This document shows positions 1 to 6,178 of a stretch of DNA of 12,103 nucleotides, in pieces; position 1 is the stretch's first letter; every line of letters begins with the position of its first letter. Location: the NCBI RefSeq assembly GCF_020742345.1, contig NZ_DYXC01000132.1:1-12103 (forward strand). The letters run 5' to 3'. A program made the translations under genes and the position numbers. The notes beneath the pieces are model-generated. The model worked only from the letters and a program-made list of their open reading frames with translations. It did not search any database and was not told where the DNA came from. This stretch comes from Enteractinococcus helveticum. Its GTDB lineage: Bacteria; Actinomycetota; Actinomycetes; Actinomycetales; Micrococcaceae.

Positions 1-343
1 ATGCCTCCTCGGGGAGGTCTTGTTGCTGGGGTGATGCTTCTGGAGAAGCTGAACACCCTGCAAGGAAAAGTAGGGATACGGCGGTGATAATCAAATTTCG
101 TTTATTGTTCACGAAAGAATTCTATTCCTGCATCCTGACAGCATCAAACTGAGCTGAGATGACAGACACCGCAGAGGGTTGCACAGACTAAGACCAAAAG
201 GAGTTACTATCCTTATTGGTAGAAGGTAAACCCTGACTCATTACGTGCGCAGGCAGTTGCTTAGCTCGCTTGGAGGCAGGACATCGAGCAAGATGGGCTG
301 TTGGATTGAGAGCCGCCCGAAAGCGGAGAGTTCATAAGTCTGC
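1..343. other. Gene-poor left flank
   Basis: No convincing gene lies here. A plus-strand frame open from the first base stops at 85-87 after 28 codons; it could be the tail of a gene entering from the left, but nothing in it is recognisable. Bases 4-17 form a small perfect hairpin (CCTCC, loop TCGG, GGAGG) without a following T run. A longer inverted repeat at 193-220 is listed separately. The helicase gene ends at 344 and no obvious T-rich terminator follows it on the minus strand. Confidence 0.4.
193..220. repeat. Inverted repeat downstream of the helicase gene
   Basis: The arms ACCAAAAGGA (193-202) and TCCTTATTGGT (210-220) pair over ten positions with one extra base, around the loop GTTACTA. 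It lies about 125 bases beyond the helicase stop on the minus strand. It could be a factor-dependent or weak terminator, or a protein binding site. There is no T run on either side, so an intrinsic terminator is not well supported. Confidence 0.4.
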
Positions 344-1462
344 TCATGTTTCGAGAGGAAGCTGGGGCTGTAGTAAGAATCCCTCTTTCTGCAGGATCTT
401 GGACCGTCGGCGGTGCATCCGAGCTAGTAGCGGTACCTGGGTGTCGTGGAAGTCGTGTACGACTGCCGTTTGTTGACCAAGCGTTGAACCTCTCGTGATC
501 CGTCCGGCCTGCTGGATAATGCGGCCTTTGAATGAGACCGGCATGGTCAGAAATAAAGTATCCATAGTTGGGATGTCAAGACCTTCTCCGGCAACTTTGT
601 CGATGGCGAGCAAAACGAACGGATTGTTCTGCGCTGCATATCTCGCGATATTTTGTCGGGTTTGTGTACGTTCCTGTGCAGTAAGCTGACCATGAAGCGT
701 GAAGACCGGGTAATTCAGCTTAGACTCCAGAAGAACCCGTAATGTGTGAAGATGGGTTATTCGATTGGTAAGTACCAGACAGTAACGCTGCTCTGAAGCC
801 GCCTGAATAATCTGATCGACGATGAGAAGATTCCGTTCTTGATCCAGGCTGAGCTCATTGTATATCGCTTGTATAGATGCTCCATCGGTTCCGGGCTCTT
901 CGGTTGTAAATGATGTCTGGTGATTAATTCGTTGGCGGCTTCCTTGAGTCTGGGTCTCTATGACGTGGCGTATTGGCCCGCATTGCATCGTAATCAATTC
1001 GTCCATCTGGTCTGCCCTGAAAGGTGTGGCTGTTAGGCCCGTCCAAAATCGAACGTTAACTTTGCGAATAGCTGCCTCTGTCGCAGGGGCGGCGATGGCA
1101 TGACACTCGTCGACGATGATCTGGCCATACTCGTTCAGGATTGTAGGGTCGGCATCCCTATGGCTGATGGATTGCATCATGATGAGATCGATGGCACCGG
1201 TGCGTTCCTTACGTCCGCCACCCAATTGGCCGATCTGCTTGGTGTCGATATCAAGATAGGATGTCAGTCTTTCTCGCCATTGGTGGATCAGCTCAGCTCT
1301 ATTGACCAGAATGGCCGTTGCAACCTGGCGTTCTGCGATGAGGGCGCAAGCCATAACTGTTTTCCCGGAACCAGGCGGGGCGACCAGGACTCCGTCCTGA
1401 TGTTTCAGTAGAGAGCGCACAGCATTATGTTGTTCGGGACGTAATTGTCCAGTAAACGACAC
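344..1462 (-). CDS. TOTE-type superfamily 2 DEAD/DEAH helicase (split part)
   Basis: The product is an ATP-dependent nucleic acid helicase of superfamily 2, in the form that normally follows a TOTE primase domain. In this 372-residue frame, motif I is APPGSGKT (28-35), the Walker B box is DECH (118-121), motif III is TAT (144-146), and motif VI is QQAGRITRG (317-325). Both RecA lobes are therefore present and the C-terminal end looks natural. The only start is GTG at 1462, preceded by the A/C-rich CAAAACAACAA with no ribosome binding site. It overlaps the primase ORF by 58 bases in the -1 frame. In the family as I know it, primase and helicase are usually one polypeptide, and the residues reading into this frame (PKQQVSFTGQLRPEQ) look like the natural linker. 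I infer a frameshifted gene, a programmed slip, or a sequencing error, rather than an independent gene. Confidence 0.85.
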   Translation of the reverse strand: MSFTGQLRPEQHNAVRSLLKHQDGVLVAPPGSGKTVMACALIAERQVATAILVNRAELIHQWRERLTSYLDIDTKQIGQLGGGRKERTGAIDLIMMQSISHRDADPTILNEYGQIIVDECHAIAAPATEAAIRKVNVRFWTGLTATPFRADQMDELITMQCGPIRHVIETQTQGSRQRINHQTSFTTEEPGTDGASIQAIYNELSLDQERNLLIVDQIIQAASEQRYCLVLTNRITHLHTLRVLLESKLNYPVFTLHGQLTAQERTQTRQNIARYAAQNNPFVLLAIDKVAGEGLDIPTMDTLFLTMPVSFKGRIIQQAGRITRGSTLGQQTAVVHDFHDTQVPLLARMHRRRSKILQKEGFLLQPQLPLET

Positions 1463-2778
1463 TTGTTGTTTTGGGGCTGGTTATCTTTGTTCCGAATCGT
1501 AACCTTTGCGCCAGCTTTCTTCAGCAGTTGCCGTGCTTCCTCAGCGAGCCCTCTGGGTAGTTTGAGGTCAACGTCGTCGTGCTCAAAACAGGTCACCAGA
1601 CGCGGCACCCCGTATGTGCTGAACCGCTGCGCCTGACGACGGTAAAACTCCGGGTTAGAAATGGAAGCTCGATGTTTGAGCTCAGTGACGAATGCTGAAG
1701 GAAGATTCTCGGTTTTTACGTGCAACATCGCACGGCGTTGGATAGTTATATTGTGATCTTTGAGACCGGATTGAAGTTCACGTCGCTCTGGTCGACGCGT
1801 AATAAATGTGGAGTGCTTTGGGCCGACCACATAACGGTCATACTCATTGGCAATGTCACGGATGTCGGTTTCTGTTGCCGGTTTTGTACGGGCCAACGCT
1901 TCGAATTGATCGTCATAGGGTTGCCAGGTGATGGGATCTGCGAATATTGTCGTGCCGCGACGTCGACAGTTTCCTTGTAACGGCAGCGCAATGAGGTTCC
2001 CTAATCGAAACCGTCCGGATGCTTTCACTGGAAGGACATCTTGGGAAGGGAAAAATCTATCGTAGCTGTCCAATTTTATGCCGGGGCTGATTTGCATGGC
2101 TTTTCGTAATAGTGCCGAGCCAGCTTTACGCGCTGTGGAGGCAGAAATCCAGGTGTCGAAGAATATCCAGATGTGGGCACCGGCACCAGATCTAGAAATC
2201 TCGGCTAGATTGCTAATCCCAGCTGCTGAACAAGCTTGGCTAAAGGCAGCGGCATCGGTTTTCCATGTCTGTCCATCAAAGTCGCAGACTAAAAACTTGC
2301 ACTGATGGTCGGTTGTGAGTGGGTAGATGCCGACGTGAAACTCTTTGGAGCCCTCATCGCTTCCGCGAAGGTGGTGTTCCAGTATATGTGGGGTGATAGG
2401 TAGCAGGTCGGTATCAAGTTTCTTGTCAGTACAAAATCCGCCCCTGACTGCTGGACTCCAGCCAGCTTTATTGGTCTTGTTGCTGACCCAGCGAGTGGCG
2501 TACGCATCTGGCCTGCCTGCGAAGCGCTGTGTGAAGAGTTCCAACTTGTCATGGAGACTAGAATTCGCGGTGATATTTTGTGCGGTCGAGAAGTCACTGA
2601 GATTCTGGGGCGTCTTGGCTGCCAGGATATGTTTGAATTGGCGCTCTTCAGCTTCCAATGCCTCCAGATTTGCACGCGCTTTAGCGAGGTCCCTTTCCAA
2701 TCTCTTGACGCGCTCGCGAGCCTCAGAAATCTCATGGGTTACGCCGCTATTGGGTGGGCGAGGAGAATCTGGATACAT
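1405..2778 (-). CDS. TOTE conflict system AEP primase (split part)
   Basis: This is an archaeo-eukaryotic primase-fold protein of the TOTE conflict-system type, thought to act in defence against mobile DNA. Counting from ATG 2778 (457 residues), residues 16-50 form a charged coiled coil. The primase core carries CDFDG (165-169, metal-binding DxD), SGAGAHIW (197-204), YDRFFPSQD (239-247) and GNLIALPLQ (260-268), which is diagnostic for this family. The cysteine cluster seen in many TOTE primases before the core is absent; GWSPAVRGGF stands there, as in the actinobacterial form I recall. The frame is open back to TTG 2901, but those 41 extra residues are basic and low in family resemblance. ATG 2778 has GGAG only two bases away, so it may depend on translation of the overlapping small ORF. 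The last roughly 20 residues (from about 1464) are out-of-frame reading of the helicase gene, which marks the frameshift. Confidence 0.8.
   Translation of the reverse strand: MYPDSPRPPNSGVTHEISEARERVKRLERDLAKARANLEALEAEERQFKHILAAKTPQNLSDFSTAQNITANSSLHDKLELFTQRFAGRPDAYATRWVSNKTNKAGWSPAVRGGFCTDKKLDTDLLPITPHILEHHLRGSDEGSKEFHVGIYPLTTDHQCKFLVCDFDGQTWKTDAAAFSQACSAAGISNLAEISRSGAGAHIWIFFDTWISASTARKAGSALLRKAMQISPGIKLDSYDRFFPSQDVLPVKASGRFRLGNLIALPLQGNCRRRGTTIFADPITWQPYDDQFEALARTKPATETDIRDIANEYDRYVVGPKHSTFITRRPERRELQSGLKDHNITIQRRAMLHVKTENLPSAFVTELKHRASISNPEFYRRQAQRFSTYGVPRLVTCFEHDDVDLKLPRGLAEEARQLLKKAGAKVTIRNKDNQPQNNKCRLLDNYVPNNIMLCALY
1463..1485 (-). other. Frameshift junction between primase and helicase frames
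   Basis: On the minus strand the junction reads CAGCCCCAAAACAACAAG. The primase frame reads CAG CCC CAA AAC AAC AAG and the helicase frame is -1 to it. Adding one base to the C4 or A4 run joins the frames as Q-P-(P or Q)-K-Q-Q-V-S-F-T-G-Q-L-R without any stop. A one-base deletion in a homopolymer run is therefore the simplest explanation. The site C CAA AAC is not a canonical X XXY YYZ slippery heptamer, so programmed slippage is less likely but not excluded. Confidence 0.7.
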
Positions 2779-2909
2779 GGCTCCGAGTTTATGTACCTGC
2801 GGTATAGCTGGGCAATAGCTGGTTTTATGTGCTCTCTGACCTCTGATATCGATGACTCGCCCCGTTCTAATTTGACGACTGGAACGCTTCTTAACTGACA
2901 AGTCGTCAT
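2739..2909 (-). CDS. Possible small ORF upstream of and overlapping the primase
   Basis: This frame of 56 codons starts at ATG 2909 with AGGA five bases upstream, a better initiation signal than either primase start. It ends with TAA at 2739, overlapping the primase ATG at 2778 by 40 bases. The translation starts MTTCQLRSVPVVKLERGE and later includes REHIKPAIAQLYRRYI, a plausible amphipathic helix. I do not recognise a family. It could be a leader ORF that couples translation to the primase, a remnant of another gene, or chance. The good ribosome binding site and the overlap are seen; a function is not. Confidence 0.25.
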   Translation of the reverse strand: MTTCQLRSVPVVKLERGESSISEVREHIKPAIAQLYRRYINSEPCIQILLAHPIAA

Positions 2910-2938
2910 GATATTCCTACGAATTTTAGGAATGACGA
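2903..2938. repeat. Inverted repeat over the small ORF start
   Basis: ATTCCTA (2913-2919) and TAGGAAT (2927-2933) are perfect inverted arms with a 7-base spacer. The symmetry extends outward: TCGTCAT (2903-2909) matches ATGACGA (2932-2938), with five unpaired bases on the left side. On the minus-strand transcript this places AGGA and the ATG of the small ORF inside a hairpin. It could be an operator or a translational control hairpin for the TOTE module. Confidence 0.4.
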
Positions 2939-3245
2939 GTTTTCATTGGATGCGGCGTCCTGTGAAATATCTGGGTGAATGTGAATGCTGCAGCAGGCCT
3001 GAACACCTGGCAGTGCGCACATCCTTACTCCACGATGGAGCCGGAGCGCTCTTAGAACGGAGCCTGGAAGCCTGACGAATGAGCCGCTCAATCGGACGAA
3101 AAACCTATCCCGTTGAATGGATGCCGATCAGTCCTAGTGAGGGCATCGCGTTATGTTGATTTGATGGCTTTGACTCTGCTGGCCATCTGAGAGCGGGATG
3201 TTGGTTGTTATCCGCCGCGATGTTCCAAACGATGGGAGACGAAGG
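2910..3245. other. Divergent intergenic region between TOTE module and SDR
   Basis: This gap separates the minus-strand TOTE genes from the plus-strand dehydrogenase, so promoters for both should lie here. It contains the inverted repeat near 2913-2933 and the IclR-type palindrome variant at 3109-3121. Two weaker 6-base dyads also occur: GATGCC/GGCATC (3120-3147) and GATGGC/GCCATC (3163-3187). A 61-codon minus-strand frame at 2906-3091 has no family features and I do not call it. No convincing -35/-10 pair was found. Confidence 0.5.
3109..3121. promoter_or_regulatory. Putative IclR operator, SDR promoter (variant copy)
   Basis: CCCGTTGAATGGA matches the repeated motif CCCATTSRATGGG at 11 of 13 positions; the deviations are at positions 4 and 13. 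It lies about 125 bases before the SDR start codon, and no other gene of the metabolic locus is close. It is weaker than the other copies. Confidence 0.45.
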
Positions 3246-4034
3246 ATGATTCACGAAAATGTATCGGCAGAAGCATCAGTGTTAGCCGTTACTGGTGGTG
3301 CCAACGGAATTGGTCTGGCAGTCGCCAAACAGTGGCACGCTGCAGGTGGAGAAGTTATTCTTCTGGACCTCAACCAGGGTGCACTACGAGATGCTGTAGA
3401 GAGTCTTGGTTCGCGAGCACGCGGAATTCAAGTAGACGTTATTGATAGTAATTCCATCAATGCTGCAATGGATGACATCTCGTCGAACGAAGGAAAGCTC
3501 AACGCACTGGTGAATTGTGCCGGTTTCGCACGTCATGCCAGATTAGATGAATTATTAGATGCAGATTTTATAAAAATGTTCGACGTGCACTTAGGCGGCG
3601 CGCTTCGTGTCAGCCGGGGTGCCTACCCGCTGCTGCGAAAGGCTGCACGCGGGGGTGAGTCTGCTGCCGTCGTACATTTATCCTCGGCCGCGGGAGTTCA
3701 TGGCATTCCAGGGAGAGTCAGTTATGGGACGTCGAAGGCAGGTATTGCTGGAATGGTCAGGACTCTTGCAGTCGAGTGGGGGCCCGACAATATTCGGGTT
3801 AATGCGGTCAACCCTGGTCCAACGCGAACGGCGCTTGTTGATGAACTGATCGCGAAACATGAGATTCAGGTTGAACCACTGGTGAAGCGCACACCGTTAG
3901 CTCGAATGCCGGTCGTTGCCGAAGTGGCTTCTCCAATTGTGTTTTTGTGTTCTGCAGCTGCCAGTTTTATCACTGGAGTTTGTTTACCAATTGACGGTGG
4001 TTTGACCATCGACGGGAATTGGTACGCCGAATAA
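3246..4034 (+). CDS. Short-chain dehydrogenase/reductase (SDR), NAD(P)-dependent
   Basis: This soluble oxidoreductase probably interconverts a secondary alcohol and a ketone. From ATG 3246 it has 262 residues, the usual size of a classical SDR. The cofactor motif TGGANGIG is at 16-23; an acidic residue follows the second strand (LLDLN, D41), which favours NAD over NADP. NCAG is at 90-93. The active site is Ser in HLSSAAG (146/147) with Tyr160 and Lys164 in YGTSK. The structural Asn of the classical tetrad is replaced by His in DVHLGG (115), a substitution seen in some SDRs. The start is chosen because GGGAG lies seven bases before ATG 3246; the in-frame ATG at 3198 has only a weak site and adds 16 unlikely residues. 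It is convergent with the VOC gene. A shared operator motif upstream links it to the transporter and flavoprotein. The substrate is unknown. Confidence 0.9.
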   Translation: MIHENVSAEASVLAVTGGANGIGLAVAKQWHAAGGEVILLDLNQGALRDAVESLGSRARGIQVDVIDSNSINAAMDDISSNEGKLNALVNCAGFARHARLDELLDADFIKMFDVHLGGALRVSRGAYPLLRKAARGGESAAVVHLSSAAGVHGIPGRVSYGTSKAGIAGMVRTLAVEWGPDNIRVNAVNPGPTRTALVDELIAKHEIQVEPLVKRTPLARMPVVAEVASPIVFLCSAAASFITGVCLPIDGGLTIDGNWYAE

Positions 4035-4126
4035 TCAGTTGGATATGTGTCGTCGTGCGAAAGTGGCGTTCACAGGTTCAAACATAATTCTGAAGAGCAC
4101 CTATGCAAGTGTAGCCGCCGGTGAAA

Positions 4127-4177
4127 TCTTGGCAGGGACCGCGTTTGGAGTATTATCAAACGCAGTCCCTGCCAAGA
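4127..4177. terminator. Bidirectional terminator-like inverted repeat (SDR/VOC)
   Basis: Two 21-base arms (4127-4147 and 4157-4177) pair at 20 of 21 positions, the exception being C against A, around a 9-base loop. Each arm contains TTGGCAGGGAC. It lies between the convergent SDR and VOC genes, 18 bases before the end of the VOC gene. The T run is poor on both strands (ATTTC on the minus side), so it may act as a strong RNA hairpin barrier more than a textbook intrinsic terminator. Confidence 0.7.
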
Positions 4178-4194
4178 ATGACCAGGCATTGGAA

Positions 4195-4809
4195 TTATGC
4201 TTGGCGTGCATCCTCGGGGCGTCGTCGTTTCGGCAATTCCAGGACTTCAAGGAAAACTCCACCGGCCTCGAAATAGGCGAAGCCGCCGTCGCCGTCGAGG
4301 CCGTGACCTTGAGCGGTCTGAACGATCTCAATGTCGGCGTCGTCCAAGTATTCCAGCGCTTGTTGCAGTGAGGGGACTACGAACCCCAGGTGGTGCAGAT
4401 TGTATCCGTGTTGCTCAACCCATTCCCAATAGATGCTTGGAGATGAGCCAGGTTCGATGAGTTCTATTTGGGGATTTTGCCCGGCAAGAGCAATGCGCAT
4501 CGATAGTTCGATCGGTTCACCTCGGTAGCTGGCCGTTTCAAACTCATCCGGACTGTAGTTGTAAATGTTCCAGCCAGTGACACCAAAAATGGGTGCCCAG
4601 TAATCCATACCGCTTTCGAGGTTTTCAACCAAAATGCAGACTTGATCTGGACCTTTTGCTCCAACAATTTTGGAGACTTTGTCAGCAAATTCTTGTGGTT
4701 GGGTAAGCAAAGTGTGTGCCTTTCTGACGTAATTGAACCTCGTAAATAAGTGGTCATCAGCAAGTTGTGAAGTCTCTTGATGGCCACCATGGACTGGCTC
4801 GTCGATCAT
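4195..4809 (-). CDS. VOC-family protein (glyoxalase fold, Glyoxalase_4-like)
   Basis: This protein has the vicinal oxygen chelate fold, which holds a divalent metal in epimerases, lyases and dioxygenases. It has 204 residues in two beta-alpha-beta-beta-beta halves. The first begins at QVCILVENLESGMDYW (56-71) and ends with IELIEP (115-120). The second runs from HHLGFVV (139-145) to the GHGLDGDGGFAYFE and VFLEVLELP region (169-193). Likely metal ligands are Glu116 or Glu119, His139 or His140 and Glu188; Gln56 stands where many VOC enzymes have the first His. The pattern resembles methylmalonyl-CoA epimerase and lactoylglutathione lyase relatives, but the reaction cannot be assigned. ATG 4809 has no clear ribosome binding site and the first roughly 35 residues are not family-like, so translation may start inside, for example at a TTG near 4707 preceded by AAAGG. 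A CCCATTCAATGGG palindrome lies 47 bases upstream. Confidence 0.85.
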   Translation of the reverse strand: MIDEPVHGGHQETSQLADDHLFTRFNYVRKAHTLLTQPQEFADKVSKIVGAKGPDQVCILVENLESGMDYWAPIFGVTGWNIYNYSPDEFETASYRGEPIELSMRIALAGQNPQIELIEPGSSPSIYWEWVEQHGYNLHHLGFVVPSLQQALEYLDDADIEIVQTAQGHGLDGDGGFAYFEAGGVFLEVLELPKRRRPEDARQA

Positions 4810-4855
4810 TTAGTGATCAACTCTGATGTTTATTTGCGCATTCAGGAACCCATAA

Positions 4856-4868
4856 CCCATTCAATGGG
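4856..4868. promoter_or_regulatory. Putative IclR operator, VOC-proximal copy
   Basis: CCCATTCAATGGG is a perfect 13-base palindrome around a central C. An identical copy begins 70 bases to the right. It lies 47 bases before the VOC start codon, a position suited to repressing that gene or to cooperating with the second site by looping. Confidence 0.65.
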
Positions 4869-4925
4869 AGCCAAAGCTAAATTGTGGTCAATCTGCGCCG
4901 GTGTTGTCGGGCGCCAAATTAATTT

Positions 4926-4938
4926 CCCATTCAATGGG
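4926..4938. promoter_or_regulatory. Putative IclR operator, tctC-proximal copy
   Basis: CCCATTCAATGGG is identical to the copy at 4856. It lies about 160 bases before the tctC start codon and about 30 bases before a possible -10 element at 4969. That position would fit an activator or a repressor. Confidence 0.65.
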
Positions 4939-5101
4939 GTGTGGCGAGACTGGTGTTTTCGTGATCTATATAACAGAAAGAACCAATCGAGCGAGTCATC
5001 AGATCCAATTCGCACTTGCAGTGCTCTACCGATATTGGCCACTGATCATCGCATGATTCTTTGCTGATGTAGAAATTTTTTGTCTCACCTTGGAGGTCTT
5101 C

Positions 5102-6112
5102 ATGGCTACTCATTCCGGTATCGCATCAAGAAACGTTATTCGAAAATCGTTGACTGGTCTCGTGACGGGCGCAGCTGTGCTGTCGCTTGCTGCTTGTGGG
5201 TCTGATGCGGACGCAGATGCTGGCTTTCCAACAAACACTATTGAGCTCGTTGTACCGTATGCCCCTGGCGGTAGCACTGACACGAGCATGCGGCGGCTAA
5301 CTCAGATCGCAGAAGACACCTGTGGTACTGACATGATCGTCAGTAATCAAACCGGTGGTGCCGGGACCGTGGGTGCTACTGCTGTTGCAAATTCTAAGCC
5401 GGATGGTTACACGGTAGGAGCAACGGCTGCTGACCTGATTATTCCGCATCAGTTAGGTGTGGCAGAGGTTTCTGTAGAAGATGTAAAAGGTGTCTTGCGG
5501 TATGCCTTGAATGAGCGAACGTTATTTGTCCCCGCTAGTTCCGAGTTTGAATCCTTGGCGGACATTATCGATGCTGCACAGTACGGTGAGACGATCAATG
5601 TAGCGACTGCTGGGTCCGGTACAGAAATGCACCTTTCCACCGTCGGTATGGCGATGGATCAAGGAGTGGTTGAGCAATTTAATTTCTTGCCCTTCGACGG
5701 TGATGCTACCGCGCTAGAAGCCGTAGCAGGTGGTCAAGCAGATATGACCGTCATTTCTACCGGCACTGGAGTGCCCCAGGTCGAAGGCGGCAATGCCAGA
5801 GCGTTGGCCACGCTAGGTGAGGAACGCTCCGAAATTTTGCCGGATGTTCCTACTGCTACTGAGCAAGGCATCGACTGGATTGAGCCAGCACCGCAGGGAC
5901 TCGTTGTACCCGCAGAGACCCCAGACGACGTCGTGAAGAAACTCAATGAGTGTCTTGGTGAAGCGGTTGAATCCGATGAGTTTAAAGAAACCATGACAAA
6001 TCAAAATCTGACGATCGGCTACCAAAACGCCGAAGAATATGAAGCTTACCTCGCGGAAATGTCGGAATACTACGGACGGATCATCACCGAAGCCGGCATG
6101 GCTCAGAACTAA
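5102..6112 (+). CDS. tctC: Tripartite tricarboxylate transporter receptor TctC (Bug family)
   Basis: This is the extracytoplasmic solute-binding lipoprotein that captures a carboxylate and delivers it to the TctAB membrane complex. The 336-residue protein begins with a basic segment, a hydrophobic stretch and the lipobox LSLAAC, so the mature protein should be anchored by lipidated cysteine, as expected in a Gram-positive. Family motifs follow: VPYAPGGSTDT in the ligand loop, then TGGAGTVGATAVANSKPDGYT, and later FDGDATALEAVAGGQADM and the LPDVPTATEQG region. All are typical of TctC/Bug receptors. ATG 5102 is chosen because GGAGG lies five bases upstream; the frame is open from TTG 5090, which itself overlaps that binding site. 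It is the first gene of tctC-tctB-tctA. Ligands in this family range from citrate to aromatic and alicyclic acids, so the ligand here is not predictable. Confidence 0.95.
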   Translation: MATHSGIASRNVIRKSLTGLVTGAAVLSLAACGSDADADAGFPTNTIELVVPYAPGGSTDTSMRRLTQIAEDTCGTDMIVSNQTGGAGTVGATAVANSKPDGYTVGATAADLIIPHQLGVAEVSVEDVKGVLRYALNERTLFVPASSEFESLADIIDAAQYGETINVATAGSGTEMHLSTVGMAMDQGVVEQFNFLPFDGDATALEAVAGGQADMTVISTGTGVPQVEGGNARALATLGEERSEILPDVPTATEQGIDWIEPAPQGLVVPAETPDDVVKKLNECLGEAVESDEFKETMTNQNLTIGYQNAEEYEAYLAEMSEYYGRIITEAGMAQN

Positions 6113-6155
6113 CGGTCGCACTGTGTATCGGTTTGCAACTGGATACCTTTTGCCA

Positions 6156-6176
6156 ATTCCTCATCAAGGAGGGAAT
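6156..6176 (+). promoter_or_regulatory. Possible hairpin over the tctB ribosome binding site
   Basis: ATTCCTC (6156-6162) can pair with GAGGGAAT (6169-6176) with one extra G, around the loop ATCAAG. The right arm contains most of the strong AAGGAGG site of tctB. It could hold tctB and tctA translation below that of the receptor tctC. The stem is short, so this is tentative. Confidence 0.3.
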
Positions 6177-6178
6177 CG

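Larger units (their letters stand above)
4810..5101. promoter_or_regulatory. Divergent VOC/tctC control region
   Basis: This region drives the VOC gene leftward and tctCBA rightward. It holds two identical 13-base palindromes starting 70 bases apart (4856 and 4926). A possible plus-strand -10 element TATAAC is at 4969-4974, with only a weak -35 (around GAGACT). If that is the tctC promoter, the 4926 site sits just upstream of it, and the leader to the tctC start is about 120 bases. No riboswitch-like structure was recognised. Confidence 0.45.

Noticed and set aside
1..87. Tail of a gene entering from the left edge on the plus strand
   Set aside because: Only 28 codons are visible, with no recognisable C-terminal motif, and they run through a small hairpin. 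It cannot be told from chance.
1476..1485. Programmed -1 ribosomal slippage site at CCCCAAAAC
   Set aside because: The required frame change is -1, but the heptamer C CAA AAC does not allow good re-pairing of the first codon, and no strong downstream stem was evident. A one-base deletion is simpler, so I do not claim programmed frameshifting.
2345..2818. Plus-strand open frame opposite the primase gene
   Set aside because: The primase motifs on the minus strand are unambiguous. This frame has no ribosome binding site or recognisable domain.
2906..3091. 61-codon minus-strand frame upstream of the primase
   Set aside because: It has no clear ribosome binding site, many Cys, Arg and His residues with no domain pattern, and lies in a region expected to hold promoters.
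4039..4371. Plus-strand open frame after the SDR gene
   Set aside because: It runs through the terminator-like hairpin and antisense to the VOC C-terminus, and its translation has no family features.
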